The position numbers and the translations under genes were made by a program. DNA of 64,000 bases from Litoditis marina (taxonomy: Eukaryota; Nematoda; Chromadorea; Rhabditida; Rhabditidae): the NCBI GenBank assembly GCA_964036275.1, contig CAXIWQ010000162.1, positions 1 through 64,000 of the forward strand, written 5' to 3'. Shown one piece after another: positions 34,182 to 44,500 of the stretch (the stretch's first letter is position 1; every line of letters begins with the position of its first letter). The notes beneath the pieces are model-generated. The model made no database searches, was not told the origin of the DNA, and saw only the letters and a list, made by a program, of their open reading frames with translations.

Positions 34182-36650
34182 CTAATCCGTTACTCGTAAT
34201 AACCTTTCCAAAGATGAAAACTTTCTGAATGGAATCGCTGATTCTGTCTGTTTCGATTCGGTACACACTAAATTGCTTATTACTTCTTTCAAACTTTCAG
34301 GGTCGTTATCGGTAAATGAGTCGAATTTAGTTTCAGTGTCTGGCCATTCGGTTTGAGGTCCTGCTAACCATGAGGGGCCTTTCCACCAAATGTGATTCTC
34401 AAGTTCAACAGCATTTAACCCTCTGGTTATACAATCGGCTGGGTTGTTTTTAGATTTGATGTATAACATGGTACTTTCAATCTTTGAATCTAAAAATTGT
34501 GTCCGTAGTTGATTTATCTCGTTTACTCTATTTTTAGCGAAAACTTTCAATTTTTTGTTGGTGTGAATCCAATGCAACGCCGGTAGTGAATCGCAGAACA
34601 AGTATAATTGTTGTATCGGTAAATCGAGGTTCGTTATCAAAAATTTTGCTAGGCGTGTACCGATCAGGGCTGCCGTTAGTTCTAATCTAGGCATCGATGT
34701 CGATTTGTTAGGGTTCACCCGGGATTTTGCCATTACCAAATTGCAGCTGAATTCATTTTTATCGTTTTCTGTCCGTATGTAGGCACATGCTCCTAACGCT
34801 ATCTCGGACGCATCAGAAAAAACGCACAGAGAATATTTGAGACTTTCATTTCGAGTCGTAGTGATCCGAGGAATGGTTGTATTTGCGTTCTTGATTTCGT
34901 CTACTATCGTTTGCCATCGGTGTTTGTCGGTATCATCTAAGTTGTCATCCCATGTTTTGCCTTTTGTCCATAAGTCAGACAAGAAAATCTTCGATTTCAA
35001 TAAGAGTGGAGCTATCCATCCCAGTGGGTCATATGTACTCGCTATGACACTCGATATATCTCGTTTCGTATTGCATCTTTTTCCGTCAATGTTTAGTTTG
35101 ACTGAAATTGTGTCGTTTAGTGTGTCCCATATTACTCCCAAAAGTTTACTCGCCTTAGATGTTTCCGCTCTATCTTTTTCCGGTATCAATCTCATCGTTT
35201 CGGTTGAGTTCGATAAATACTCGCGTAAATTCATTTTCATGTTCTCAAAAATAGATTTCGATTCTATATATGACGTATAACATTCAGTCTCGTTATCAAA
35301 CCCAATGACTATGTTATCCACGTATATATTCCGTGAGATATCGTTCGATAATATCTTATTCTGACTTTCTAAATTATATTTGATTGTCATAGCTAAGAGA
35401 AAAGGTGAGGCGCACACTCCGAAAGGAACTCGAGTATATCTGTATATTCTCAGGTTATCGCTACTTGGAGGTTTCTCCCAGTCTTTGAGCCATATTATTC
35501 GCGTCGCGTCTCTTTCAGAAGTAAACAATCTAACTTGGTGAAACGCTTTCTCGATATCGGAAATTATCAAGAATCGGTGTGTTCTCGCTCTCAGAATTAT
35601 GCCTGCTATGTCGGGCAAAATTGACGGTCCCGGGTACATAGCTTCGTTCAAGGATATCTCATTGCGTGCGTGTGCTGATGCGTCTAGTACTATTCGAACT
35701 TTTGTGGTGGTACTTCCTGGTTTCAAAACCACTTGGTGGGGAATATAAAAAACTACTTTTCCGTCAGGTGTATCCGGTGCTACTTCTAAGATGCCGGATC
35801 GTAACTGCTCTTCAAAGATTTCGTTATATTTTTCGAAAAGGTCTGGCTTTTTGCTCAAAGACCGACATAAAGCTTCTAATCGTCGAAAGGATAGGTCAAA
35901 ATTATCCGCCACTGGAGGGTGATTCGGTTTAAATGGAAATTTGACGTATGTAAAATCATCGATTATTTGTACTGTTTGATTGAATCTTTCAATGACCAAT
36001 TTGTCTATTTTCTCATCGATGTTAGTGTTCGGGTCATCTAGTATACCTATCGCTTCGAAACTCCATAAATTATTGTTATACTCGGCTTTGTTATGGCTCT
36101 CGTTAACTTGCGACAACTGAACGATTATAGATTTTTCAGAACTAGGTACTCCCGAAACTATTGCTCCAAACTTTGTATGTGTGAGGACTAGACCAGAAGG
36201 TAGGGTGATATTCGGTTTTTCGTAATCGTTACTCATGATTTTCCAGAATTGATCGATCCCAATCAAAATGTCTGGACAAATGCTCCCTTGCGGGTTATTC
36301 AAGATTTCGAACAAGGTAGTGTGCGTGTAAAGGTACTCTTTATCTATGTGAGGCAATGAGTCTAAATTATACGGTTTAGTTATCTCATTATGAGTATTCG
36401 CTTGTAACTCGATAAATTTCTCGTTGTTGGTACTACTGACTAATTCAAATTCTATTTGATCGCTCTGGATTTTGGATTGATGCCCCCCTATACCAATAAT
36501 CGTTAAACTTTCTCGGTTAAATGCGTCAATTTTCAAGGCCTCAGCTACATGTGTACGTATAAAAGTAGATTGTGAACCAGTATCTAACATAACTATGACA
36601 TTCAGTGTTTCGCCTGAATTTTTGTTTCTGACTGTTGCCCGAAATGTCAT
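34182..36650 (-). CDS. pol: BEL pol, protease-reverse transcriptase-RNase H part
   Basis: Starts at ATG 36650-36648, which overlaps the gag stop (TGATG). Near the N-terminus, MLDTGSQSTFI is the aspartic protease site. The reverse transcriptase follows (KVRIVLDASA, LIISDIEKAFHQVRL, TRVPFGVCASPFLL, NIYVDN). The box reads YVDN instead of YVDD. RNase H motifs follow (FSDAS, FCDSLPALHWI). This is the peptidase A17 type of polyprotein. The frame ends at TAG 34184-34182, but the same frame reopens immediately into integrase, so the stop is a single nonsense codon inside one long pol gene. Confidence 0.93.
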   Translation of the reverse strand: MTFRATVRNKNSGETLNVIVMLDTGSQSTFIRTHVAEALKIDAFNRESLTIIGIGGHQSKIQSDQIEFELVSSTNNEKFIELQANTHNEITKPYNLDSLPHIDKEYLYTHTTLFEILNNPQGSICPDILIGIDQFWKIMSNDYEKPNITLPSGLVLTHTKFGAIVSGVPSSEKSIIVQLSQVNESHNKAEYNNNLWSFEAIGILDDPNTNIDEKIDKLVIERFNQTVQIIDDFTYVKFPFKPNHPPVADNFDLSFRRLEALCRSLSKKPDLFEKYNEIFEEQLRSGILEVAPDTPDGKVVFYIPHQVVLKPGSTTTKVRIVLDASAHARNEISLNEAMYPGPSILPDIAGIILRARTHRFLIISDIEKAFHQVRLFTSERDATRIIWLKDWEKPPSSDNLRIYRYTRVPFGVCASPFLLAMTIKYNLESQNKILSNDISRNIYVDNIVIGFDNETECYTSYIESKSIFENMKMNLREYLSNSTETMRLIPEKDRAETSKASKLLGVIWDTLNDTISVKLNIDGKRCNTKRDISSVIASTYDPLGWIAPLLLKSKIFLSDLWTKGKTWDDNLDDTDKHRWQTIVDEIKNANTTIPRITTTRNESLKYSLCVFSDASEIALGACAYIRTENDKNEFSCNLVMAKSRVNPNKSTSMPRLELTAALIGTRLAKFLITNLDLPIQQLYLFCDSLPALHWIHTNKKLKVFAKNRVNEINQLRTQFLDSKIESTMLYIKSKNNPADCITRGLNAVELENHIWWKGPSWLAGPQTEWPDTETKFDSFTDNDPESLKEVISNLVCTESKQTESAIPFRKFSSLERLLRVTD

Positions 36651-37597
36651 CAATACTGCTGGTTTGTACTGAGGCCTTGAGCAAAATTAGAAACCGTAGT
36701 ATTCGCTTTTTCGTTGTCGCTTCGTTTGTCGTTGTTTCTTGATTTGTCGTTACCTAATTGATCGGATGTGATGGTCGATAGAAGATTGGTTGTGAATGCT
36801 TGGTGATCTTTTTTCTGTGTCTGTTTGGTTGTTTCGGCCATTCGAAAAGGATACTTGACTTGGTTGTTGGAACGATACTGTTGTCTCGCATCGTTGCTGA
36901 ACTTACCTGCTGAGTTGCCCTGCTGGGAATTTCTCGTATAGTCATTGTTCTGGTGGTATCTAGGGGAATCACTAGAATTGGTTCGATAGTTGTTCCCATG
37001 AGACTGATGATTACGCTGAGTATAAGAACTTGTGTTGTCGCGGTTTCCCCCTCTATAACCGTTTTCACTACTTCTCTGCTTGGTATCCGTGTAATCATTA
37101 CTCCTATAGTTTTGATTTTGCTTCTGATCAGATGTAGATGGTGCTCGCCCATCGAAAAATGCGTAACAAATAGGTTTTGCATGGCGGCGTTCGCAATGGG
37201 TGCATACCTTGTTGCAAGTAATCGCTCTGTGCTCATTACTCAAACATATGAAACAAAGACCTAAATCTCTTATGCGCTCCTTCCTTGTAGTGATTGTTGG
37301 ATATGCTCTACATTCCTGTGCTTCATGACCATGTCGTTCACACAGGATACATGAATGCGCTCGATTGTTGTTGGTTCTCGCTAAATTGGACATTGTTAAG
37401 TGTTCGCTTTCGGTCAGTAAAGTAGTTGTTCTCTTCGTTTCGAATATGGGATCAATGGCTTCCCGTAGTTTGACTACCTCGTCAATAGCTTTGATTAATT
37501 GCGTTAGATTGAATGGTGATCCTGATTTATACTCTCGACTTGTCACTTTTTTCACTATAGAACTGGGAAACTTCTCTTTTATTGCTTTTATAGTTGC
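36650..37597 (-). pseudogene. gag: BEL gag, C-terminal half (split by insertion)
   Basis: An open frame running from the Gypsy insertion site to TGA 36652-36650. It contains three zinc-knuckle clusters (CILCERHGHEAQEC, CFICLSNEHRAITC, CTHCERRHAKPIC) and then a long Asn/Gln/Ser/Arg-rich low-complexity tail. This is the nucleocapsid part of Gag. It was continuous with 40,656-41,489 before the nested Gypsy element separated them. The last bases overlap the pol start codon as TGATG. Confidence 0.88.
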
Positions 37598-37602
37598 TAT
37601 GG

Positions 37603-37840
37603 TGTTGTGTGGTTACACACAAGTCTATTTCATTCCTGTCGTAACATGTTAACTGTTTAGCATATTTGCGCACACGTGTGAAGTAACGTGTCGCGTTTCT
37701 CGTCTATCAATAGTATTGTATCTGCTGCCTACGAATAAACCGGTCTTCCTCACCAGTCTCCTTGCTTGTACAGGTATAAACCTTGGTGTTAATATCTTTG
37801 TGTGTTATTAGTGTTGATCCTTTGTGGTAAGGATACAACA
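37603..37840 (+). repeat. Gypsy-type element 5' LTR (238 bp)
   Basis: Identical by eye to 40418-40655. It contains taaaccggtc and tataaacc words, but no promoter was assigned. Confidence 0.96.
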
Positions 37841-38202
37841 TAACTGGCGATCAGGATAGGCAAAAGTTGTTGTTGTTGTTTCCCTGTGTATTGTCGTCTA
37901 CAAAGTCTCTTGTACGAAGAGATCGACACTTTATTGGCTGCGTCTTGTGAAGCAAACGAGGCGTAGTAACTCTGAAACCTGTTAAGCGGGAATCAGAACA
38001 ATCTGTTTGTTGTGGAGTGCTAGGTCTGTACGAGACTGTAAGTACTGTCACCGACCCCCGCGAAGTGAGCACCCAGTTGAATTGCTGGTAAAGCCTTTTC
38101 CTTAGGAGAAGTGCTGCCCAAATTTTCAATTGATTGTTACTACCGGAGGTCAGGGGAAGTGCTGCCCAATTTTTCATTTGGAGCAAATACGCACTAAACA
38201 AC

Positions 38203-40200
38203 ATGGAGGGACAGCAACAACAGGACACGAACATGCAGAATTTGCTGTTGGAATTGTTGAAAGGTCAACAAGAGCAATTCAAGCAACAAGAGGAGAGGAT
38301 GAGGATTCAGCAAGAGCAGTTGGACATGCAACGAGACCAGTTGAAGTTGCTTCAAAGTGGTGTTGCTAATGTTCAAGAAGATCGTAGTGGTACGAGTGTT
38401 GGATCTCCGATAACGACTGCAGCCCGATTGATGAGTGATTTGAATGCAAGGCTGACAACCTTTGTATTTGATCCTGAGAGTGATCTCACATTCTCACGTT
38501 GGTATGATCGATACGGTGAAGTGTTCACTGTTGACGGTGCACTGTTGGATGATAAATCTAAAGTGAGACTGTTGGTTGGCAAACTGTCGAATGAAGTTTT
38601 CGATCGTTACAAGAGTCATATTCTGCCAAAGACCACGGCTGAGTTGGAGTTTGCTGAAACTCTGGAAATTTTGAAAGAGTTGTTTGATGTGAAAACATCA
38701 GTATTCACGGAGAGATACAATTGTCTGAAGCTCGAGAAGATGGAATCGGAAGATTATATGGAGTACACTGGTCGAGTGAATGAACAGTGTGAGAGAGCAA
38801 AACTCCAGGAGCTTGACAAAGATGGTTTGAAGGCATTGTTCTGGATATCTGGTTTGAAGTCAAACAGAGATAATGACCTGAAAACAAGACTGCTCATGTT
38901 TTTGGACAGGCGGTATGCAGACAAGCAAGCGGTAACGTTGAGAGACCTGTATAAGGAGTGTGACAGTTGGTTGAACATCAAGCGAGAGGCGAAGATGGTT
39001 CAAAGTGATTCCCATCGAGTGTATGCGGTAGAGTCACAGCTTCAAGGTCAAGATCAAGTTGAGCACATTGGTAGATTGTGCTGGAACTGTGGAAAGGATG
39101 GTCACTTATCGAGACACTGTAAGGCCAAAAAGTGGACGTGTGGCAAGTGCAAGAGGAGCGGTCACAAGCAGGAGTTTTGTGAGCAAATAGCCAAGTACAC
39201 TGCTAACTCATCTGGAAGAGCTCGTGTGAACAACTCGGTTGTTGTCGAGTCTTCAGAGAAGAAGCTGAAGGTGAACGCTGTGAGACGTTACCTACCAGTA
39301 GATATCGAAGGAGTGAAAATCGATTTTCAACTCGATACTGGTTCGGACGTGACATTGTTGAATGTACACGATTGGAAGAAGCTTGGTGAACCTAATCTTG
39401 AAAAGTCCCGAGTTCGAGTTGCAGATGCCAATGGAAAGACTATAAGAGTGATTGGCAAGCTGAGCTGTGATTTCAAGATGAAAGGGGAATACGGTACTGG
39501 TTGTGCTTATGTTTCTCATGCAAGTAGTCTGGTTGGCCTTGATTGGTTAACGCAGAACGAGAACATAAAGTATTACCTAGAGATGATGACTGGTCAAAGT
39601 GTGAAAGATCGATCGAAGGAATGTACCAACAGCTCGTTGAAACCTCAAGTGAGTGAGAAGGTGCAGAGTGTTGTGACAAAGGTTGAGGCCAAGAAAGAGC
39701 TCAACAAGCACGAAAGTTCATCGATCAGTGTCAGCGAAATGTCATCTTCGCAAAGGAAATGGAATGATAGAGTCTATGTGGACATTGTGGGTCCCGTGAA
39801 AGGTCTATCATACTTAGTTCTCGAGGATTCTGAAACTAAGTGGACTGATGTGGCAGAGATGAAAGACTGCACATCGAAAACAACAGCTTCCACTTTGTCA
39901 GAAGTGTTCAAGTTGATTGGAAAAACGCCGAAGACCATTCTTACTAGTCTTAGTACGCAGTTCGTGGCGGAGCAATTCCGTAGAGAATGTGTTCAGAATG
40001 GTATAAGGCAGGAACAGTCGTTGTTCAACTCTGAGTCTTCTAGATTTGCACATGTATTGTGGCAAAAGTTGAAGGAGGAGAAGAGGGTGCCTAGTGATGA
40101 TGAATTGGCAGAAATGCGTGAGAACTATGAAGATCCACATAGTAGTGTTGAGGTTGACAATGGTTTTGTCAACACGAACATGGCTATGTCCCGTTGCTGA
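38203..40200 (+). CDS. Gag-protease-defective integrase fusion of the nested Gypsy element
   Basis: 665 codons from ATG 38203. The frame is open further upstream to 38134, but this ATG begins a Gln-rich coiled-coil typical of the protein start. Residues ~60-280 form a capsid-like helical region resembling nematode and trematode Gypsy Gag. Zinc knuckles follow at ~300-345 (CWNCGKDGHLSRHC, CGKCKRSGHKQEFC). The aspartic protease site FQLDTGSDVTLLN follows. The reading frame then passes directly into an integrase-like region (VYVDIVGPV...LVLEDSETKW). There the expected DNGTQF catalytic motif reads SLSTQF, so the second aspartate is lost. Reverse transcriptase and RNase H are missing without disrupting the frame. 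A trans-acting or structural role is possible. Confidence 0.88.
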   Translation: MEGQQQQDTNMQNLLLELLKGQQEQFKQQEERMRIQQEQLDMQRDQLKLLQSGVANVQEDRSGTSVGSPITTAARLMSDLNARLTTFVFDPESDLTFSRWYDRYGEVFTVDGALLDDKSKVRLLVGKLSNEVFDRYKSHILPKTTAELEFAETLEILKELFDVKTSVFTERYNCLKLEKMESEDYMEYTGRVNEQCERAKLQELDKDGLKALFWISGLKSNRDNDLKTRLLMFLDRRYADKQAVTLRDLYKECDSWLNIKREAKMVQSDSHRVYAVESQLQGQDQVEHIGRLCWNCGKDGHLSRHCKAKKWTCGKCKRSGHKQEFCEQIAKYTANSSGRARVNNSVVVESSEKKLKVNAVRRYLPVDIEGVKIDFQLDTGSDVTLLNVHDWKKLGEPNLEKSRVRVADANGKTIRVIGKLSCDFKMKGEYGTGCAYVSHASSLVGLDWLTQNENIKYYLEMMTGQSVKDRSKECTNSSLKPQVSEKVQSVVTKVEAKKELNKHESSSISVSEMSSSQRKWNDRVYVDIVGPVKGLSYLVLEDSETKWTDVAEMKDCTSKTTASTLSEVFKLIGKTPKTILTSLSTQFVAEQFRRECVQNGIRQEQSLFNSESSRFAHVLWQKLKEEKRVPSDDELAEMRENYEDPHSSVEVDNGFVNTNMAMSRC

Positions 40201-40364
40201 AGCTGTCTACAGCTATGTTTTGTTGCTGATGCTGTCTACAGTGAACAACCCCTCATGTCTCGTTGCTGAAGCTGTCTACAGCGAACAATCCCATATGTAA
40301 AGCTGAAGCTGTCTACAGCGAACACTCTCTTATGTGAAACCGAAGCTGTCTACAGCCGATCATT
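40194..40364 (+). repeat. Short tandem repeats at the 3' end of the Gypsy-type element
   Basis: Five diverged copies of g(a/c)(a/t)gctgtctacagc spaced about 30-40 bp, beginning at the stop codon of the ORF and running toward the 3' LTR. Each holds the short inverted repeat gctgt-ct-acagc, so the transcript could carry a row of small hairpins. Confidence 0.8.
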
Positions 40365-40417
40365 TTGTATCCAATTGTTTCACATCTCCCCAAATGTTAG
40401 TTCTTAAGAAAGGGAGG

Positions 40418-40655
40418 TGTTGTGTGGTTACACACAAGTCTATTTCATTCCTGTCGTAACATGTTAACTGTTTAGCATATTTGCGCACACGTGTGAAGTA
40501 ACGTGTCGCGTTTCTCGTCTATCAATAGTATTGTATCTGCTGCCTACGAATAAACCGGTCTTCCTCACCAGTCTCCTTGCTTGTACAGGTATAAACCTTG
40601 GTGTTAATATCTTTGTGTGTTATTAGTGTTGATCCTTTGTGGTAAGGATACAACA
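40418..40655 (+). repeat. Gypsy-type element 3' LTR (238 bp)
   Basis: Same sequence as 37603-37840. It ends CAACA directly before the TATGG target duplication. Confidence 0.96.
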
Positions 40656-40660
40656 TATGG

Positions 40661-41489
40661 AATAGTCACATTTTTCATATCTCGAAAGTTGTATCATTAT
40701 CGTTCTCACTTGTAGGTATGTAGTTCGAATTGCTCTTACCTCATCTGCTGCCCGGGGAATGTTTTGTAACTTTTCAAATAGAATCGATCTTAATTCATGT
40801 TGTTGATTGTATCTATCCTGCAGTAGCTCACAAGCCAACTGGTAATTCTCGGCTTCAGGTTCAATCGCTTCTAGAAGTTCTGCGGCTTCTCCCCGAAGGA
40901 GACATTTCAATTGGAGGATTCTATCTAAGTCGTTTAATCGTTGGTTTCGATGTACTGCGGCTGAGAATAGAGACCAGAATGAACTAAACTTTGCTACCTC
41001 CCCACTGAATGGTTGTAACTCGATTTTTGGTACCCTGACATTGACTGAACATTCATCTCTATTGTATCCTACTTCTCGTTTATGTTGATCCGTATGTGAG
41101 GTTTTGTTTGGTCCCATATCATAGGTTCTATTGTCTCTCGCTGCTGAATATCCTAGCTGATGATCCCGCTGAGGTGTGAGGTCTGTATACCCAAATGTTT
41201 GACGTCGATGTGGTGTGAATCTCGTTCGTTGGTTTGGGGTCTCGCCTAATTCTCTTAGTTGATGTTCGTTGTGTGGTTCCCATTTATGTAGATGATGACC
41301 GATACTTGGGGTAGAAGTCTTAGTTGTGTTACCCGGATCTTTTCTTTCATCGAAATTGAAGAATTCAAAAGGTCGCGTAGGGTTTTCTGGAGAATATTTT
41401 GCCGTCACGCGCTCTTGTAGTTGTCTCTCTAGAGGCGAGACATCCACTTGATACCTATTGAAACTGTTCGGTAATGCCTGATTAGGTCC
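40661..41489 (-). pseudogene. gag: BEL gag, central part with DUF1759-like domain (split by insertion)
   Basis: The exon likely begins at 41489 after the acceptor tttaagcag, although the frame is open from 41543. The first ~150 residues are a charged, His/Pro-rich linker. The DUF1759-like region of BEL Gag follows (KIELQPFSGEVAKFSSFWSL, then LLRGEAAELLEAIE, CELLQDRYNQ). This is the capsid-forming part. The frame is interrupted by the nested Gypsy element and continues at 37,597. Confidence 0.88.
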
Positions 41490-41543
41490 CTGCTTAAAGG
41501 TGGACAGAAAGGAATGTTCAAATAATAGAGAAAACTGTGACAA

Positions 41544-44500
41544 CTTGATCTATACCTAAATCTTTCTGATATTCTAACTATAAACCTCTATTTTGTAACT
41601 TTACTCAATTTTCACCCTGGTCAGACACGTAGAGGGTTTTGGAGTGGCGCCAAATTGGTGGCATTTGCAGTTTGGTTCTCATATCATATCATACACACAT
41701 TTTTCAATCAATATTGTTTTCAACACTGGGTAACTGGCAGGGAAATTTATATCCATACAATTTACGTTTACTGAAAACATAAGTACAATCTATGTAAAAC
41801 ATCATGTTTGGACACTGTCTAAAACCAACAAAATTGAGTTTTTCGAATAAGTAAAAATGTCATAGAACAATCACACGGGGTTATCAAATCACTAGTTTCA
41901 GAAATATATGTACACTTCTCTACACAAGAGCACAAATGAATAAAACTAAAATACGTTTTCATTACATTCGAATAAAAAGGATATACATCTACAATGACAT
42001 ATTTACGATACAAAGTGAGAAAGTGATAAGGTGAGGTTTGCTAGATAAAACCATAGATAGAGCCAATCAAATTTATAGACTATTTCACAGACATGCAGAA
42101 ATATACCAAATTTGAAAGAGAATCCGAAATTGTCGCCAGCCGTAGAACATGGAAACTCGAGAAGGAAAACCCGAAAATCACACCCTAGAACATATGAGTT
42201 TGTTATATACTATCATTACTCATTTTACACGAAATGTACTAGTACCATAAAGCCCAGTTTACGATTTTCCTGATGTTCCGGTGTGTTTTTGCCAAATTAT
42301 GTCCGAAGAGCAGAAGCTGAGGTCTATTTTTTTATTACAGAACTAATAGAATGAAAGCCTTTGTCTCAGAATAGAGCGGAACATTTTTATAGTTCTCGAC
42401 AGTTAGTGTACATCTGAATAGTGTATTCAGTATCCGTAGGGTAAAGAGCAAAGAGCATTATCCGCCAAAGGTCACAGATTGGTTTTGTAATTTTGTAATC
42501 CCGCCCGCGTCCTCTCCGAAACTTCGATTTTTGGTTGTATTTCCCTTATGCACTTCCAATTATGCATGAATTTGCTTTTTGGTATACCCCCTGATAAAGC
42601 TGACAGATCGGAACATTCGAAATCTACGTTACGCATAATCAATATCCACTACCACATCCACCTCAATATTCTTATTTAGCAAAATAAACCAGAGCTGGTA
42701 GTGGAGACAATTGAAAAACCCAAACGCAAATAATCAATTCTGGGTTTTCTTTTCGATCGAAAACGCCGCCCTAGTACCAAAAAGGTTACCTTGTTTTTTT
42801 TTCCATTTTGCGAGGTGTACGTGTAACCGCATATAAAGAGCACGGGACAAGCTCATCATTCACAGAACTGCGTGGCAATTTACCCACTGAAATAGGAAAT
42901 ATGTACAACAGACAACAGCACAACAGTCGGAAAAAAATGTGCTGTGTGCATTATTTCCATTCCATTCCAAACTATTGAAATTAAATGCACGCATAAACGC
43001 AATAGGAACTCAACATGCAATATATCAGTTATACTTACGGCAATTCGGTCAATAATAAATTAGAAAAACTAAAATGAAGAAAAATCGATTCAAAAGTTGT
43101 AATCAATTCGATTGTTTACCAGTTTACCTTGGTGCCGTCCGTATCCATGTCGGGAATCAACGACATTGATTACGATCTTCTGAGAGATATCAATAATATC
43201 GATTCACCGGGTACTGTAAACGAGTAAAAGTTATAATTATACACTCATCTTTTACCCACCACCCGGCAAATCGCTGACCAAAAGTGATTCGTAAGCGCTC
43301 TAATCAAGAAAAGCAATACAACTTCTATGTGATAAATGGAACATTTTGTGATTCACAAATGATGCAAATTACAGAACTAGATTATACGTAGAGTACTAAG
43401 TTTTCATAGGTCATAGCATCAATGCTCGTCCGAAGTTTAGAAGAACGATGTGACTAAGCTACGAAAACAAAAACCGTTCGATGTTGTACAAAAGTTCATG
43501 ATTTCCAGCTTTATTATGTAGTTTATGAGTATTTTCTAGCATTTGCAACGATGTTATCTGAAGAATAGGAATGATCTTATTTTTCATGAAGCCACATAGA
43601 AAATGTTTGCATTCTTTGCAAACGTAGGGCGACGTTGCTGGTTGTCTATTGATTCACTCGTTTTTTCAGAATCAAGATTTTAAACTACCCCAATTTCAAT
43701 AATTTTTCCACATTACCGTTGAAAACCTCATTGTCTTACCAGTTCCGTTTAGTCATCTAGATCAAGCACCCGATTTTCAATGAGTTTCTGTGGACAACAA
43801 GGTGGCCATATGTATGATTCTTTGACACGAAATTATGAAAATTGAAAGAAAACAATTAGGTTGACTTACATTTTACAAGAAGCGACCATATGCTTTTTGT
43901 GAAGTGACTACGAGTAGCACAAACGACAAACAGCCAACGTCCAAGCACAGAAAAACACTTCATGGGGAGGGAATAGAAGACCTGAAACTAACCTTACATT
44001 ACAACACTGAACCTACGAACTACGAATAGGTGAGTATGGTCAGTAACCAGTAATTTCTTTCAGCAACACAATTCACAACATTGTACGAAATAATCTGAGT
44101 CTGACATTCGGAACACCAAGATCGACATAATAACCTGTTTCCTGTTTGAAACTTATGTTAGACAACGTTGTTCACAATAGATATTATTCTCAGAGAAACA
44201 ATATCCCTTCCAAAAGATATAATATTTAGTAGTCGGAGGAGAAGAGGGAGGGAACTGCTGATGCTGACTGGTTTGCTGAGTTCACGAGCAAAATATAGAA
44301 ATTACAATTTTTTCCTATTTTCTGGAACGATCAACATATTTTACTAATCAGAAAGAAGAAGAAATTCGTATACAAACCTGAGAGAGTAGCAGGGAGGAAA
44401 GTGAAGAGGTGCTTCGATTGAATGTAAGGAAGGGGCAATCCACATAATACCAAATTGACGCTTTTCCTGGTCTTGAATCTGAAAACATGGCTAGAATTAC

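Larger units (their letters stand above)
37603..40655 (+). mobile_element. Nested Gypsy-type LTR element, non-autonomous
   Basis: A 3,053-bp element inserted in BEL gag in the opposite orientation. The 5-bp target duplication TATGG lies at 37598-37602 and 40656-40660. The LTRs (37603-37840 and 40418-40655, 238 bp each) begin TGTTGTGTGG, end GGATACAACA and look identical. A purine-rich tract (aagaaagggagg, 40406-40417) adjoins the 3' LTR. Sequence after the 5' LTR begins taactggcgatcagg, a possible primer site two or more bases in; the tRNA was not identified. Reverse transcriptase and RNase H are absent, so mobility would depend on another element. Confidence 0.96.

Noticed and set aside
38130..38369. 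Alternative frames overlapping the start of the Gypsy-type ORF
   Set aside because: By-products of the Gln-rich coding repeat. They lack motifs and are much shorter than the main frame.
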